Source: Cellulophaga sp. F20128 (lineage in GTDB: Bacteria; Bacteroidota; Bacteroidia; Flavobacteriales; Flavobacteriaceae). From it: a stretch of DNA of 64,000 nucleotides. Each line of letters starts with the position of its first letter. The first letter of the stretch is position 1. Location of the stretch: positions 1-64,000 of the forward strand of contig NZ_JALKBA010000012.1 in assembly GCF_023015805.1 (NCBI RefSeq). The letters are read 5' to 3'. Positions 15,752 through 24,117 of this stretch are shown in pieces. A program made the translations under genes and the position numbers. The notes under the pieces are model-generated. The model made no database searches. It had not been told where the DNA came from and worked only from the letters and a program-made list of their open reading frames with translations.

Positions 15752-18487
15752 ATGAAAAAAAAGGCAATTACGGCTTCGCTCTTGTTACTCGCTATTATTT
15801 TAATAGCAGCTGTATGGCAATCCCTTAAACCAGAAGAAAAAGTAGATTATAGTCTCCAAATTAAACCCATCTTAAACAAGCATTGTATTACCTGTCACGG
15901 GGGGGTTAAAAAGAGTGCCGGTTTAAGTTTTTTGTTTGAAGAAGAAGCATTTGCCAATACAGAATCTGGCCACCCCGCCATAATCCCTGGCAATGCAGAG
16001 AAAAGTTCTTTTATTCAGCGGCTAAAAGAGAAAGATCCAGAACTTAGAATGCCCTATGAAAAAGCAAAACTCTCAGACGAAGAAATAGATTTGCTAACAC
16101 GTTGGGTAGACCAAGGTGCACAATGGGGCAAACATTGGGCCTACAGTTTACCAGAAAAAGTAAAAGTACCTAATACCACAGAAGAAGCTGGGTTTTCATC
16201 ATCAAGTGAGTCTTCATTTATTAAAAATGATATCGACAAATTTATTTTAGAAAAATTAGAAGCCAACAACCTACAACCAAACAAACAAGCAGAGAAAGAG
16301 GTCCTAATACGCCGACTAGCTTTAGATATTACCGGCCTACCACCAAGCGAAAACCTTTTTAATACTTGGATGCAAGGTGCAATATCTTATGAAGCCATGG
16401 TAGACACTTTGTTATCTAAGGAATCATACGGTGAAAAATGGGCAACATGGTGGTTAGATTTAGCCCGTTATGCAGACACCAAAGGGTATGAGAAAGATGG
16501 CTCTAGATCTATGTGGAAATATCGAGATTGGGTGATTCAATCTTTAAATAAAGACATGCCCTATGACCAATTTACTATAGAGCAATTGGCAGGCGATTTA
16601 TTGCCAGATCCATCTATAGATCAACTCATTGCGACAGCCTTTCACAGAAATACAATGAACAATGATGAGGGAGGCACAGATGATGAAGAGTTTAGGGTAG
16701 CCACTGTGATAGACCGGGTAAATACCACCTTTGAAGTTTGGCAGAGTACAACCATTGGGTGTGTGCAATGTCATAGCCATACGTACGACCCCTTTAAAAA
16801 TGAAGAATACTATAAATTAATGGCATTCTTTAACAATTCCATGGATGAAGATACTCCAGATGAAGTGCCTGTGCTAAAATTTTACACAGAAAAGCAACAA
16901 AAAGAGGTTGACAAAATAAACGCTTGGGTCGCAAAATACGGCGATAAAAAGCTCGCCAAGGAGTATCATGATTTTCTGCTGTACTCACATCCAATGTACC
17001 AAACTCATAGGGCTTCTAATTTCAAAAATGGACAGTTAGCAGATGGCAAATATTTAGCCTTGTGGAATAATGGCTCTTGTGTAATTAAGGATATCACAAC
17101 CAATGAAGCAAGTTCTATTTATCTAAAATATTGGGCTTCCTATGATGGCACAAAAATGACCATAAAAGAAGATAATGAAAATGGTGAGCTATTATCTGAA
17201 TTTACCATCAATAAAAGCGGCAATACAATACACAAGTTTCCTTTCAAAAAAACCAAGGAAAAGGTGAATTTATACTTTGAAGCCAAGAATGATAAACTAC
17301 CACCACAAGCAAATACGAGTAGCATTAGCTTACTAGGTTTTATAAGAGATTTACCAGGAAAAGATGCCCCTGGTTATGAGGAAATAAACACGGCTTTCCT
17401 CACCATGATTAACTCGCCAACAACCACGGTTCCTATCATGGTTGAAAATCCCGATTACATGGAGCGTACCACACAAGTTTTTGAACGTGGCAATTGGCTA
17501 ATGAAAGCAGATACAGTTCAACCAGCAACACCGGTTGTATTAAATCCTTGGAAAAAAGAATGGCCAAAAGACCGGTTGGGATTAGCGAAATGGATGGTAA
17601 GTAAAGAAAATCCATTAACAGCAAGAACAGTTGTAAATAGAGTATGGCACCAGATTTACGGAGTTGGCATAGTTGCTTCTTTAGAAGATATGGGGTCACA
17701 ATCAGATGCACCATCGCACCCAGAATTATTAGATTGGTTATCCCTACGCCTCATGAACGAACACAATTGGAGTATAAAAAAACTAGTTAAAGATATCGTG
17801 TTATCGGGTACTTATAGACAAAGTTCATTAAGTAGTCCGGAATTAAATGAATTGGATCCTCATAACGAATTGTATGCAAGAGGTCCGAGAATACGACTTG
17901 GCGCTGAACAAATTAGAGATCAGGCCTTAGCCATTTCTGGTTTATTGAGTGCTAAAATGTATGGTCCTGGTGTTATGCCTCCACAGCCTACTGGCGTATG
18001 GCAAACTGTATATAGCGGTGAAAGTTGGACTACTAGTAAAGGTGAAGACAAATTTAGAAGAGGTATTTATACCTTTTTAAAAAGAACAAGTCCATACCCT
18101 TCATTTATTACTTTTGATGCAGGAAGCCGAGAAGTTTCCACGGTTAGAAGAACCATTACCAACACACCGTTACAAGCCTTGGTTACCCTAAATGACCCTG
18201 TATATTTAGAAACGGCCTATCATTTGGCCAAGTATATGGATACTGAGAACAACACTTCCAAGGGTATCACAATTGGATATCACAAAGCCTTGTATTCAAA
18301 TATTAGACCAACGACCTTACAAATTTTAGAAGAATTATACACTGATGCCTTTACAGAATTCAGCAATGATGCAACGGCTACAAAGAAATTCCTCCCTTTT
18401 GAAAAAGATCCGAATGCAAATCTAGCAGCCCTTACGGTTGTTGCAAATGCTATTATGAATTTAGATGAGTTTTTAACCAAATCATAG
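15752..18487 (+). CDS. Planctomycete-type cytochrome protein (PSCyt1-DUF1549-DUF1553)
   Basis: About 911 residues from the ATG at 15752; an upstream in-frame ATG at 15680 would overlap the promoter. A single N-terminal membrane anchor (TASLLLLAIILIAAVW) is followed by a PSCyt1 domain with a heme-binding CITCH (Cys45, Cys48, His49). The DUF1549 domain carries a second Cys-x-x-Cys-His (CVQCH, Cys337-His341), then a beta-rich insert and the DUF1553 domain (AKWMVSKENPLTARTVVNR onward). The family is abundant in Planctomycetes and in marine Bacteroidota, near glycan and sulfatase genes. Its reaction is not established, and a periplasmic redox role is inferred. First gene of a tight operon; DUF1501 follows after 2 nt. 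Confidence 0.88.
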   Translation: MKKKAITASLLLLAIILIAAVWQSLKPEEKVDYSLQIKPILNKHCITCHGGVKKSAGLSFLFEEEAFANTESGHPAIIPGNAEKSSFIQRLKEKDPELRMPYEKAKLSDEEIDLLTRWVDQGAQWGKHWAYSLPEKVKVPNTTEEAGFSSSSESSFIKNDIDKFILEKLEANNLQPNKQAEKEVLIRRLALDITGLPPSENLFNTWMQGAISYEAMVDTLLSKESYGEKWATWWLDLARYADTKGYEKDGSRSMWKYRDWVIQSLNKDMPYDQFTIEQLAGDLLPDPSIDQLIATAFHRNTMNNDEGGTDDEEFRVATVIDRVNTTFEVWQSTTIGCVQCHSHTYDPFKNEEYYKLMAFFNNSMDEDTPDEVPVLKFYTEKQQKEVDKINAWVAKYGDKKLAKEYHDFLLYSHPMYQTHRASNFKNGQLADGKYLALWNNGSCVIKDITTNEASSIYLKYWASYDGTKMTIKEDNENGELLSEFTINKSGNTIHKFPFKKTKEKVNLYFEAKNDKLPPQANTSSISLLGFIRDLPGKDAPGYEEINTAFLTMINSPTTTVPIMVENPDYMERTTQVFERGNWLMKADTVQPATPVVLNPWKKEWPKDRLGLAKWMVSKENPLTARTVVNRVWHQIYGVGIVASLEDMGSQSDAPSHPELLDWLSLRLMNEHNWSIKKLVKDIVLSGTYRQSSLSSPELNELDPHNELYARGPRIRLGAEQIRDQALAISGLLSAKMYGPGVMPPQPTGVWQTVYSGESWTTSKGEDKFRRGIYTFLKRTSPYPSFITFDAGSREVSTVRRTITNTPLQALVTLNDPVYLETAYHLAKYMDTENNTSKGITIGYHKALYSNIRPTTLQILEELYTDAFTEFSNDATATKKFLPFEKDPNANLAALTVVANAIMNLDEFLTKS

Positions 18488-18489
18488 CT

Positions 18490-19995
18490 ATGGACAATAT
18501 AGAAAAACTGATAAAAGAAAAGCTAGACAAGGAAATACAAACAAAAACACGACGGCACTTTATAAAAAACTGTGTTACCGGGATGGGCGGCTTGGCCTTA
18601 GGTTCTCTATTTATGGGCTGTGATCCTTTTGGCAAAAGTGTTGCGCCTAATTTAGGCATGAACAATAGGAGTTTAAATCCTTTGGCTCCGTTGGCGCCAC
18701 CATTTTCACCCAAGGCTAAATCTGTGATACATATACACATGGCGGGTGCACCGTCTCAATTGGAGTTATTTGATTACAAACCTCAGCTCACAAAATTACA
18801 CAATCAGGCTGTTCCTCAATCTTTTATTGAAGGTAAAAAATTTGCTTTTATTCGCGGCACTCCCAAACTTTTAGGGCAACAAGCAAATTTTAAAAGAGAA
18901 GGTCAGTCTGGACAATGGGTTTCAGATTACATTCCTCATTTTAAAAAAATTGTGGATGATGTTGCACTCCTTAAGGCCGTACATACAGATCAATTTAATC
19001 ACGGTCCTGCTCAATTATTTATGCATACCGGATCTCCTAGATTAGGAAGACCAAGTGTTGGTGCTTGGGCAACTTATGGGTTAGGTTCTGAAAATCAAAA
19101 CTTACCTGGTTTTGTGGTCTTAACATCAGGTGGCAAAACCCCGGATGCTGGAAAGAGTGTATGGGGAAGCGGATTTTTACCCTCCGTATACCAAGGTGTA
19201 CAATGTAGATCTAAAGGAGACCCTGTACTTTACCTAGACGATCCAGATGGGGCAACTAGAGACATCAAAAAGAAAACCATTGATGCTATTAACAATATCA
19301 ATAAAGAAGAATATACAAAATATACCGATCCTGAAATTCTAGCTAGGATTAACCAGTATGAAATGGCATACCGCATGCAAATTGCTGTTCCAGAAGTAAT
19401 GAATATCAATGACGAACCGGAACATATCAAAGAAATGTACGGTGTAGAACCCGGGAAGGAGTCCCTTGCCAACAACTGCCTTTTGGCGCGTAAATTGGTA
19501 GAAGATGGCGTTCGTTATGTACAGCTTTTTGATTGGGGTTGGGACAGCCATGGCACAGGACACCAAACTGCGATTGATTTAGGCTTTAGAAATAAATGTA
19601 AAGAAATGGATAGACCCGTAACCGCCTTAATTTTAGATTTAAAACAAAGAGGATTGTTAGAAGATACCTTGGTGGTTTGGGGAGGCGAATTTGGAAGAAC
19701 TCCGATGCAAGAAAACAGAGAAGGAAAAGAAATGGCATTTAAGGGGCGCGATCACCACGGTGATGCATTTACAATGTGGATGGCCGGAGGCGGAGTTAAA
19801 GGTGGTGTTTCTTACGGACAAACAGATGAAATTGGTTTCAATCCCGTAGAAGGCAGGGTCTCTGTACATGATGTACATGCTACAATGATGCATTTATTAG
19901 GCTTTAACCATGAGCAATTTACCTATGATTTTCAAGGTAGGCCGTTTCGATTAACAGATGTTGAAGGGGAAGTAATTAGAGAAATATTAGCTTAA
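18490..19995 (+). CDS. DUF1501 protein with Tat lipoprotein signal
   Basis: 501 residues. The N-terminus carries a twin-arginine motif (TRRHFIKN, about residues 20-27) and then a hydrophobic stretch ending LFMGC, a possible lipobox. It should therefore be exported folded by Tat and lipidated. The body is DUF1501, an alkaline-phosphatase/sulfatase-like fold, with metal-ligand-like residues in HIHMAGAPSQLELFD, DWGWDSHGTGH, WGGEFGRTPM and GRDHHGDAF. DUF1501 genes almost always accompany DUF1549/DUF1553 genes and are thought to be a functional pair. The substrate is unknown. The next gene follows after 13 nt. Confidence 0.88.
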   Translation: MDNIEKLIKEKLDKEIQTKTRRHFIKNCVTGMGGLALGSLFMGCDPFGKSVAPNLGMNNRSLNPLAPLAPPFSPKAKSVIHIHMAGAPSQLELFDYKPQLTKLHNQAVPQSFIEGKKFAFIRGTPKLLGQQANFKREGQSGQWVSDYIPHFKKIVDDVALLKAVHTDQFNHGPAQLFMHTGSPRLGRPSVGAWATYGLGSENQNLPGFVVLTSGGKTPDAGKSVWGSGFLPSVYQGVQCRSKGDPVLYLDDPDGATRDIKKKTIDAINNINKEEYTKYTDPEILARINQYEMAYRMQIAVPEVMNINDEPEHIKEMYGVEPGKESLANNCLLARKLVEDGVRYVQLFDWGWDSHGTGHQTAIDLGFRNKCKEMDRPVTALILDLKQRGLLEDTLVVWGGEFGRTPMQENREGKEMAFKGRDHHGDAFTMWMAGGGVKGGVSYGQTDEIGFNPVEGRVSVHDVHATMMHLLGFNHEQFTYDFQGRPFRLTDVEGEVIREILA

Positions 19996-20008
19996 ACAAA
20001 AATTTAGA

Positions 20009-20887
20009 ATGAGATTATATACGTTAGTGTTTATTATTTTTATTGCAGTAATTACCCCTGCAAAATCACAGAACAAAGTACAGTTTTTTCAAACCAATTG
20101 GGGTAGCTCATTAGGCTGGGATCAATTTTGCCAAAAAGCAAAAGCATCTGGTTATGACGGTATTGAAGTTTGGATGCCCAATGGAGCGGATAGTCAAAAT
20201 GAATTAAAAAATGCCCTTGAAAAACACAAACTGGCCATCATTTTTTTACACGGCACCTCTAAAGGCACAACCTTCAACGAAAGTCTCAAAAATTATTCAC
20301 AGAAACTAGAAGCTATATTGGAATGGAAACCTGTAGCTGTAAATTGCCATACAGGGAGTGATTTTTTTACTACAGCACAAAACAAGGCTTTTATAGACGC
20401 TGCAAATAAAATCAGTAAAAAGCACGGAATTCCAGTATATCATGAAACGCATCGGGGTCGCTTTAGCTATAGCTTGCCCGAAACTCAAAAATACCTATCC
20501 TTAATTCCTGATTTAAAATTAACCTTAGACATTAGTCACTGGATGGTGGTCCATGAATCTCTATTGCAAGGAAAAGAAAAAGAATTACAAGAAGTAATAC
20601 ACAGATCTGAGCACATACACGCTAGGGTTGGTCATGCAGAAAGCCCCCAAGTAAATGATCCTGAAGCCCCTGAATGGAAAGGTGCTTTAGATAGACATTT
20701 AGACATTTGGGAGGAAATAATCTTAAAAAAATGGAAAGAAGGGCATGCCGTTTATACAATTACGACAGAATTTGGCCCACCCAATTATATGCCAACCTTA
20801 CCGTACACAAAAGTACCCGTTGCAGACCAATGGAAGGCCAATGTATTTATTATGAATGCCATTAAAGAGCGCCTAAAAATTCAGTAA
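20009..20887 (+). CDS. Secreted sugar phosphate isomerase/epimerase-like TIM barrel
   Basis: 292 residues with a Sec signal peptide (ending TPAKSQN). The xylose-isomerase-like TIM barrel (AP_endonuc_2 family) shows GYDGIEVWMPNGAD, VNCHTGSDFF, PVYHETHRGRFSY, LDISHWMVVHES and HIHARVGHAESPQ, each carrying Glu/His/Asp residues that would bind a divalent metal. A periplasmic sugar isomerase or epimerase is likely, but the substrate is unknown. Operon position between DUF1501 and a cytochrome suggests carbohydrate-linked redox metabolism (inference). Confidence 0.85.
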   Translation: MRLYTLVFIIFIAVITPAKSQNKVQFFQTNWGSSLGWDQFCQKAKASGYDGIEVWMPNGADSQNELKNALEKHKLAIIFLHGTSKGTTFNESLKNYSQKLEAILEWKPVAVNCHTGSDFFTTAQNKAFIDAANKISKKHGIPVYHETHRGRFSYSLPETQKYLSLIPDLKLTLDISHWMVVHESLLQGKEKELQEVIHRSEHIHARVGHAESPQVNDPEAPEWKGALDRHLDIWEEIILKKWKEGHAVYTITTEFGPPNYMPTLPYTKVPVADQWKANVFIMNAIKERLKIQ

Positions 20888-20895
20888 AAATTCAT

Positions 20896-22290
20896 ATGGA
20901 AGTCATTACGCAATTACTAGGTCGTTTGCATCCCTTGCTCGTACATTTACCAATAGGTTTTATTATTTTCGGGTTGCTTTTTTTGTTTCTTGATCGCAAG
21001 CAAAAAGACTATACAAAACCCATTTCCTTCGCTTTTTTATGGGGTGGTATTATCGGTGTTTTCACTTGTATTAGTGGTTACTTGCTTTACCTCAATGAAG
21101 GGTATGCTTTTGATACCATTAAATTTCATTTATGGATCGGAATAACCACTACTGTTTTCTCATTTTTGGTTTACTTAAAACTACAAGACAAGTTTACGAT
21201 TGCATTTTTTAAGCGGGTACCTACCATGGTATTTTCTATTCTAATGTTTGCGCTAATTTCAGCAACCGGTCATTTGGGCGGCAATATTACTCATGGCGAG
21301 GATTTCTTAACCGAACCCTTGCCTAACGGACTCAAAGCAGCACTAGGGATTGCAACCAATGAAAAGAAGGAGATTGTCTTGGATGAAGAAAATTGGCAAG
21401 ACACTAAACTCTATGCCGATGTTGTTCAACCCATACTCAATAACAAATGTGTAAGCTGCCATGGCTCCAAAAAAGCAAAGGGAGAACTGCGTTTACACAC
21501 ACCGGAAGCTATTTTAGCTGGGGGAGAAAATGGTGAAATTATTAAAGCAAACAATCCAATTGAAAGTGATTTATTGGTTCGCTTGCATCTCCCCAAAGAA
21601 AATGAAGATCACATGCCACCCAAAGACAAAACGCAACTTAGCAAAGAAGAAATAGCCCTATTGGATTTTTGGGTAACCCATGGCAGTGATTTTGAAAAAA
21701 CAGCAAAAGAATTACAGCTTAAAAAAAGTCTATTATCAGCCTTCTTTCCTGTGCATACAACCAATGATTTTCCTGATATTGAGGTTGCTGAAGTAACAGA
21801 TAACATCCTACAAGGAATTCGCAACAAAGGCTTTTATGTAGAAAAAATAAGCGAAAACACCAATTACCTTAGAGTAACTTGCATTAACCTACCCTCCTTT
21901 AATGATGAAGATTTTATAGTATTATCCGATATAAAAGAACAAATAGCCATCCTAGATTTAGGAAATACAGCCATTACAGATGCTAGTTATGCCGCCGTGG
22001 CGGGCTTCCCAAATGTTACCGTCTTAAAACTAGACAATAACAATATTAGTGGTACTGAAATTGAAATCCTCGCCAATTGCAAGCATTTAAAATCTATAAA
22101 TTTGGTGAAAACGCAATTTACCGATGTTAATCTTGAAAAGTTAAATTTAATTCCTAGCTTACAGACGGTATATTTGTACGATTCTAAAGTTAGTACAGAA
22201 GCCATAAAGAAATTAGACCCAAACAAAATTTCTGTTGAATACGGCAATTATAAAATGCCCATAATAGCATCAGATAGTATACTATATTAA
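20896..22290 (+). CDS. Membrane cytochrome-like protein: DUF2231, PSCyt1, leucine-rich repeats
   Basis: 464 residues. The N-terminal DUF2231 domain has four membrane helices (LHPLLVHLPIGFIIFGLLF onward, about 10-135). A periplasmic PSCyt1 cytochrome domain with Cys185-Val-Ser-Cys188-His189 follows; the MPP motif (DHMPPKDKTQL) could supply the distal Met. The C-terminal third has leucine-rich-repeat-like strands (LDLGNTAITDASYAAVAG, VTVLKLDNNNISG, LKSINLVKTQFTD). It could pass electrons from the DUF1549/1553 partner to the inner membrane (inference). Spacing of 8 nt on each side places it in the operon. Confidence 0.87.
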   Translation: MEVITQLLGRLHPLLVHLPIGFIIFGLLFLFLDRKQKDYTKPISFAFLWGGIIGVFTCISGYLLYLNEGYAFDTIKFHLWIGITTTVFSFLVYLKLQDKFTIAFFKRVPTMVFSILMFALISATGHLGGNITHGEDFLTEPLPNGLKAALGIATNEKKEIVLDEENWQDTKLYADVVQPILNNKCVSCHGSKKAKGELRLHTPEAILAGGENGEIIKANNPIESDLLVRLHLPKENEDHMPPKDKTQLSKEEIALLDFWVTHGSDFEKTAKELQLKKSLLSAFFPVHTTNDFPDIEVAEVTDNILQGIRNKGFYVEKISENTNYLRVTCINLPSFNDEDFIVLSDIKEQIAILDLGNTAITDASYAAVAGFPNVTVLKLDNNNISGTEIEILANCKHLKSINLVKTQFTDVNLEKLNLIPSLQTVYLYDSKVSTEAIKKLDPNKISVEYGNYKMPIIASDSILY

Positions 22291-22298
22291 TTACAACG

Positions 22299-23729
22299 AT
22301 GGCATTAAGCAAAAAAATAGGATTAATCTTAGGGCCTCTAGCTTTCTTTGCAGTGCTATTTTTTCCGGTTACACTTCTTTCAACCAAGGGCGATGCGGTC
22401 ATCGCCGTGGCCCTATGGATGGTTATTTGGTGGATTTTTGAGGCTGTATCTATATCAGTTAGCGCTTTATTACCTCTTATTCTATTCCCTCTGCTCAACG
22501 TAATGCCCATAGACGATGTGGGCGCCAATTACGGCAGTAAAATTATTTTCCTATTTTTTGGTGGTTTTGTATTGGCATTGGCTCTCGAAAAAGTAAACTT
22601 ACACAAACGAATTGCCTTAAACATCATAAAAATTACGGGTACAACCCCTAACAAAGTGGTCTTGGGTTTTATGATTGCAACCGCTTCCCTAAGTATGTGG
22701 ATTAGCAACACGGCTAGTACAGTGGTTATGCTTCCTATTGCGGTATCCGTTATAAAACTATTGCAACATGATGAAGACGGCTTTACCAAAAGTGACAAAA
22801 ACTTTGCACTTAGTGTTATGCTTGGCATCGCTTTTTCTGCCAATGCCGGTGGAATCGCAACCATTATTGGAACACCACCCAATTCTGTTTTAATTGGTTT
22901 ATTGGAAAAGCAATACCATATCGAAATATCATTTTTAAAATGGATGACGATTGGGCTGCCAATTTCCATACTCTTACTTATCATTATTTATTTTGTGCTG
23001 GTAAAGTGGATGTTTCCCAACAAGCAATTAGAGTTTTCTGCATCCAAAGAGATCATAGCACAGGAACTCCACAAACTAGGAGCTATTAACAAAAGAGAAA
23101 AGATGGTATTGACCATTTTTGGAATTACTGTATTTCTATGGATTTTCAGAACATTGATCAATTCAATTTTTCCAAATCTAGGATTGTCCGACACCGTAAT
23201 TAGTATGATAGCAGCTATTTCTTTGTTTGCAGTTCCCTATAATTTAAAAAAAGGAGATTTTATATTACAGTGGCAAGACACAGAAAAATTGGCATGGGGT
23301 ATTTTAATTCTTTTTGGTGGCGGCTTGGCATTAGCCAATGGTATGGCTACTACCGGTATTGTCAATAAGGTCGCTGAAATCATTTCTACTAGCAATCTAC
23401 CGATACTTTTCACAGTTTCGCTCTTACTATTCCTGGTACTTTTTATGACAGAATTAATGAGCAATGTGGCTTTAATTACTATAGTAGCTCCTATTGTGGC
23501 TGGGATTGCTATTGGCTTAGAAATACCCATGTTATATGTATTAATACCGGTAACTATTGCTAGTAGCTGTGCCTTTATGCTTCCAATGGCCACGCCACCC
23601 AATGCCATCGTTTTTGCTAGTGGTTTTATTAAAATAAGTGAAATGGCCAAAGTAGGTGTCCTACTAAATCTAATCTCTGTAGGCTTGCTTATTCTAATGT
23701 ATCAATTTATAATGCCTTTATTCTTTTAG
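22299..23729 (+). CDS. SLC13-family sodium:anion symporter
   Basis: 476 residues with about 12 membrane helices. Both pseudo-symmetric SLC13/DASS signatures are visible: SMWISNTASTVVMLPIAVSV (about 145-165) and MSNVALITIVAPI with MLPMATPPNAIVFASG in the second half. The family imports dicarboxylates, citrate or sulfate with sodium. As the last gene of the DUF1553 operon it probably handles a product released by the upstream enzymes. It is not preceded by its own promoter. Confidence 0.9.
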   Translation: MALSKKIGLILGPLAFFAVLFFPVTLLSTKGDAVIAVALWMVIWWIFEAVSISVSALLPLILFPLLNVMPIDDVGANYGSKIIFLFFGGFVLALALEKVNLHKRIALNIIKITGTTPNKVVLGFMIATASLSMWISNTASTVVMLPIAVSVIKLLQHDEDGFTKSDKNFALSVMLGIAFSANAGGIATIIGTPPNSVLIGLLEKQYHIEISFLKWMTIGLPISILLLIIIYFVLVKWMFPNKQLEFSASKEIIAQELHKLGAINKREKMVLTIFGITVFLWIFRTLINSIFPNLGLSDTVISMIAAISLFAVPYNLKKGDFILQWQDTEKLAWGILILFGGGLALANGMATTGIVNKVAEIISTSNLPILFTVSLLLFLVLFMTELMSNVALITIVAPIVAGIAIGLEIPMLYVLIPVTIASSCAFMLPMATPPNAIVFASGFIKISEMAKVGVLLNLISVGLLILMYQFIMPLFF

Positions 23730-24117
23730 CCCCAACCAAACCACACCAGAGCTTCTAAAAAGTGGATGGTTTATAAAAAAGAATAGCCACTGCATTGCAG
23801 CGGCCATTCGATTGACTAATCCAAAAAACACAAAAGACGTATTGTTAAGCTGTTCGCATTGATTGTTATTATAAAGGACGCTTAAAAACCCACTTTTGTT
23901 ACAAAAAAATTAAGGTTTAACAAAAACAAAATAAATAGCATGATTTTGTGACCCAAATGTTAATTTATGTTAAAATTACAGTAATGTACTGAATTTAAGC
24001 AGCTTAAAAAATACCGCCTTTTGGCTTATGGCATCGCTCTTATGATTTTGTTAACATATATTTATGTTTTTTTCCAGTTATTTGTGGAACACTTTAAAAA
24101 AAATAAACCAAACACAA
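23730..24117. other. Intergenic region with one imperfect hairpin
   Basis: About 390 bp between the SLC13 gene and the metalloprotease ATG, rich in A/T with no coding frame recognised. It contains the hairpin listed at 23781-23809. No complete TTG/TAnnTTTG promoter for the downstream gene was found by eye. Confidence 0.4.
23781..23809. terminator. Hairpin after the SLC13 gene, possible terminator
   Basis: GAATaGCCaCTGC-ATT-GCAGcGGCcATTC forms a 13-bp stem with two mismatches and a three-base loop. An A-run precedes it and no T-run follows. It therefore looks like an intrinsic terminator only for leftward transcription and would be a weak, U-poor one for the operon it follows. Confidence 0.4.
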
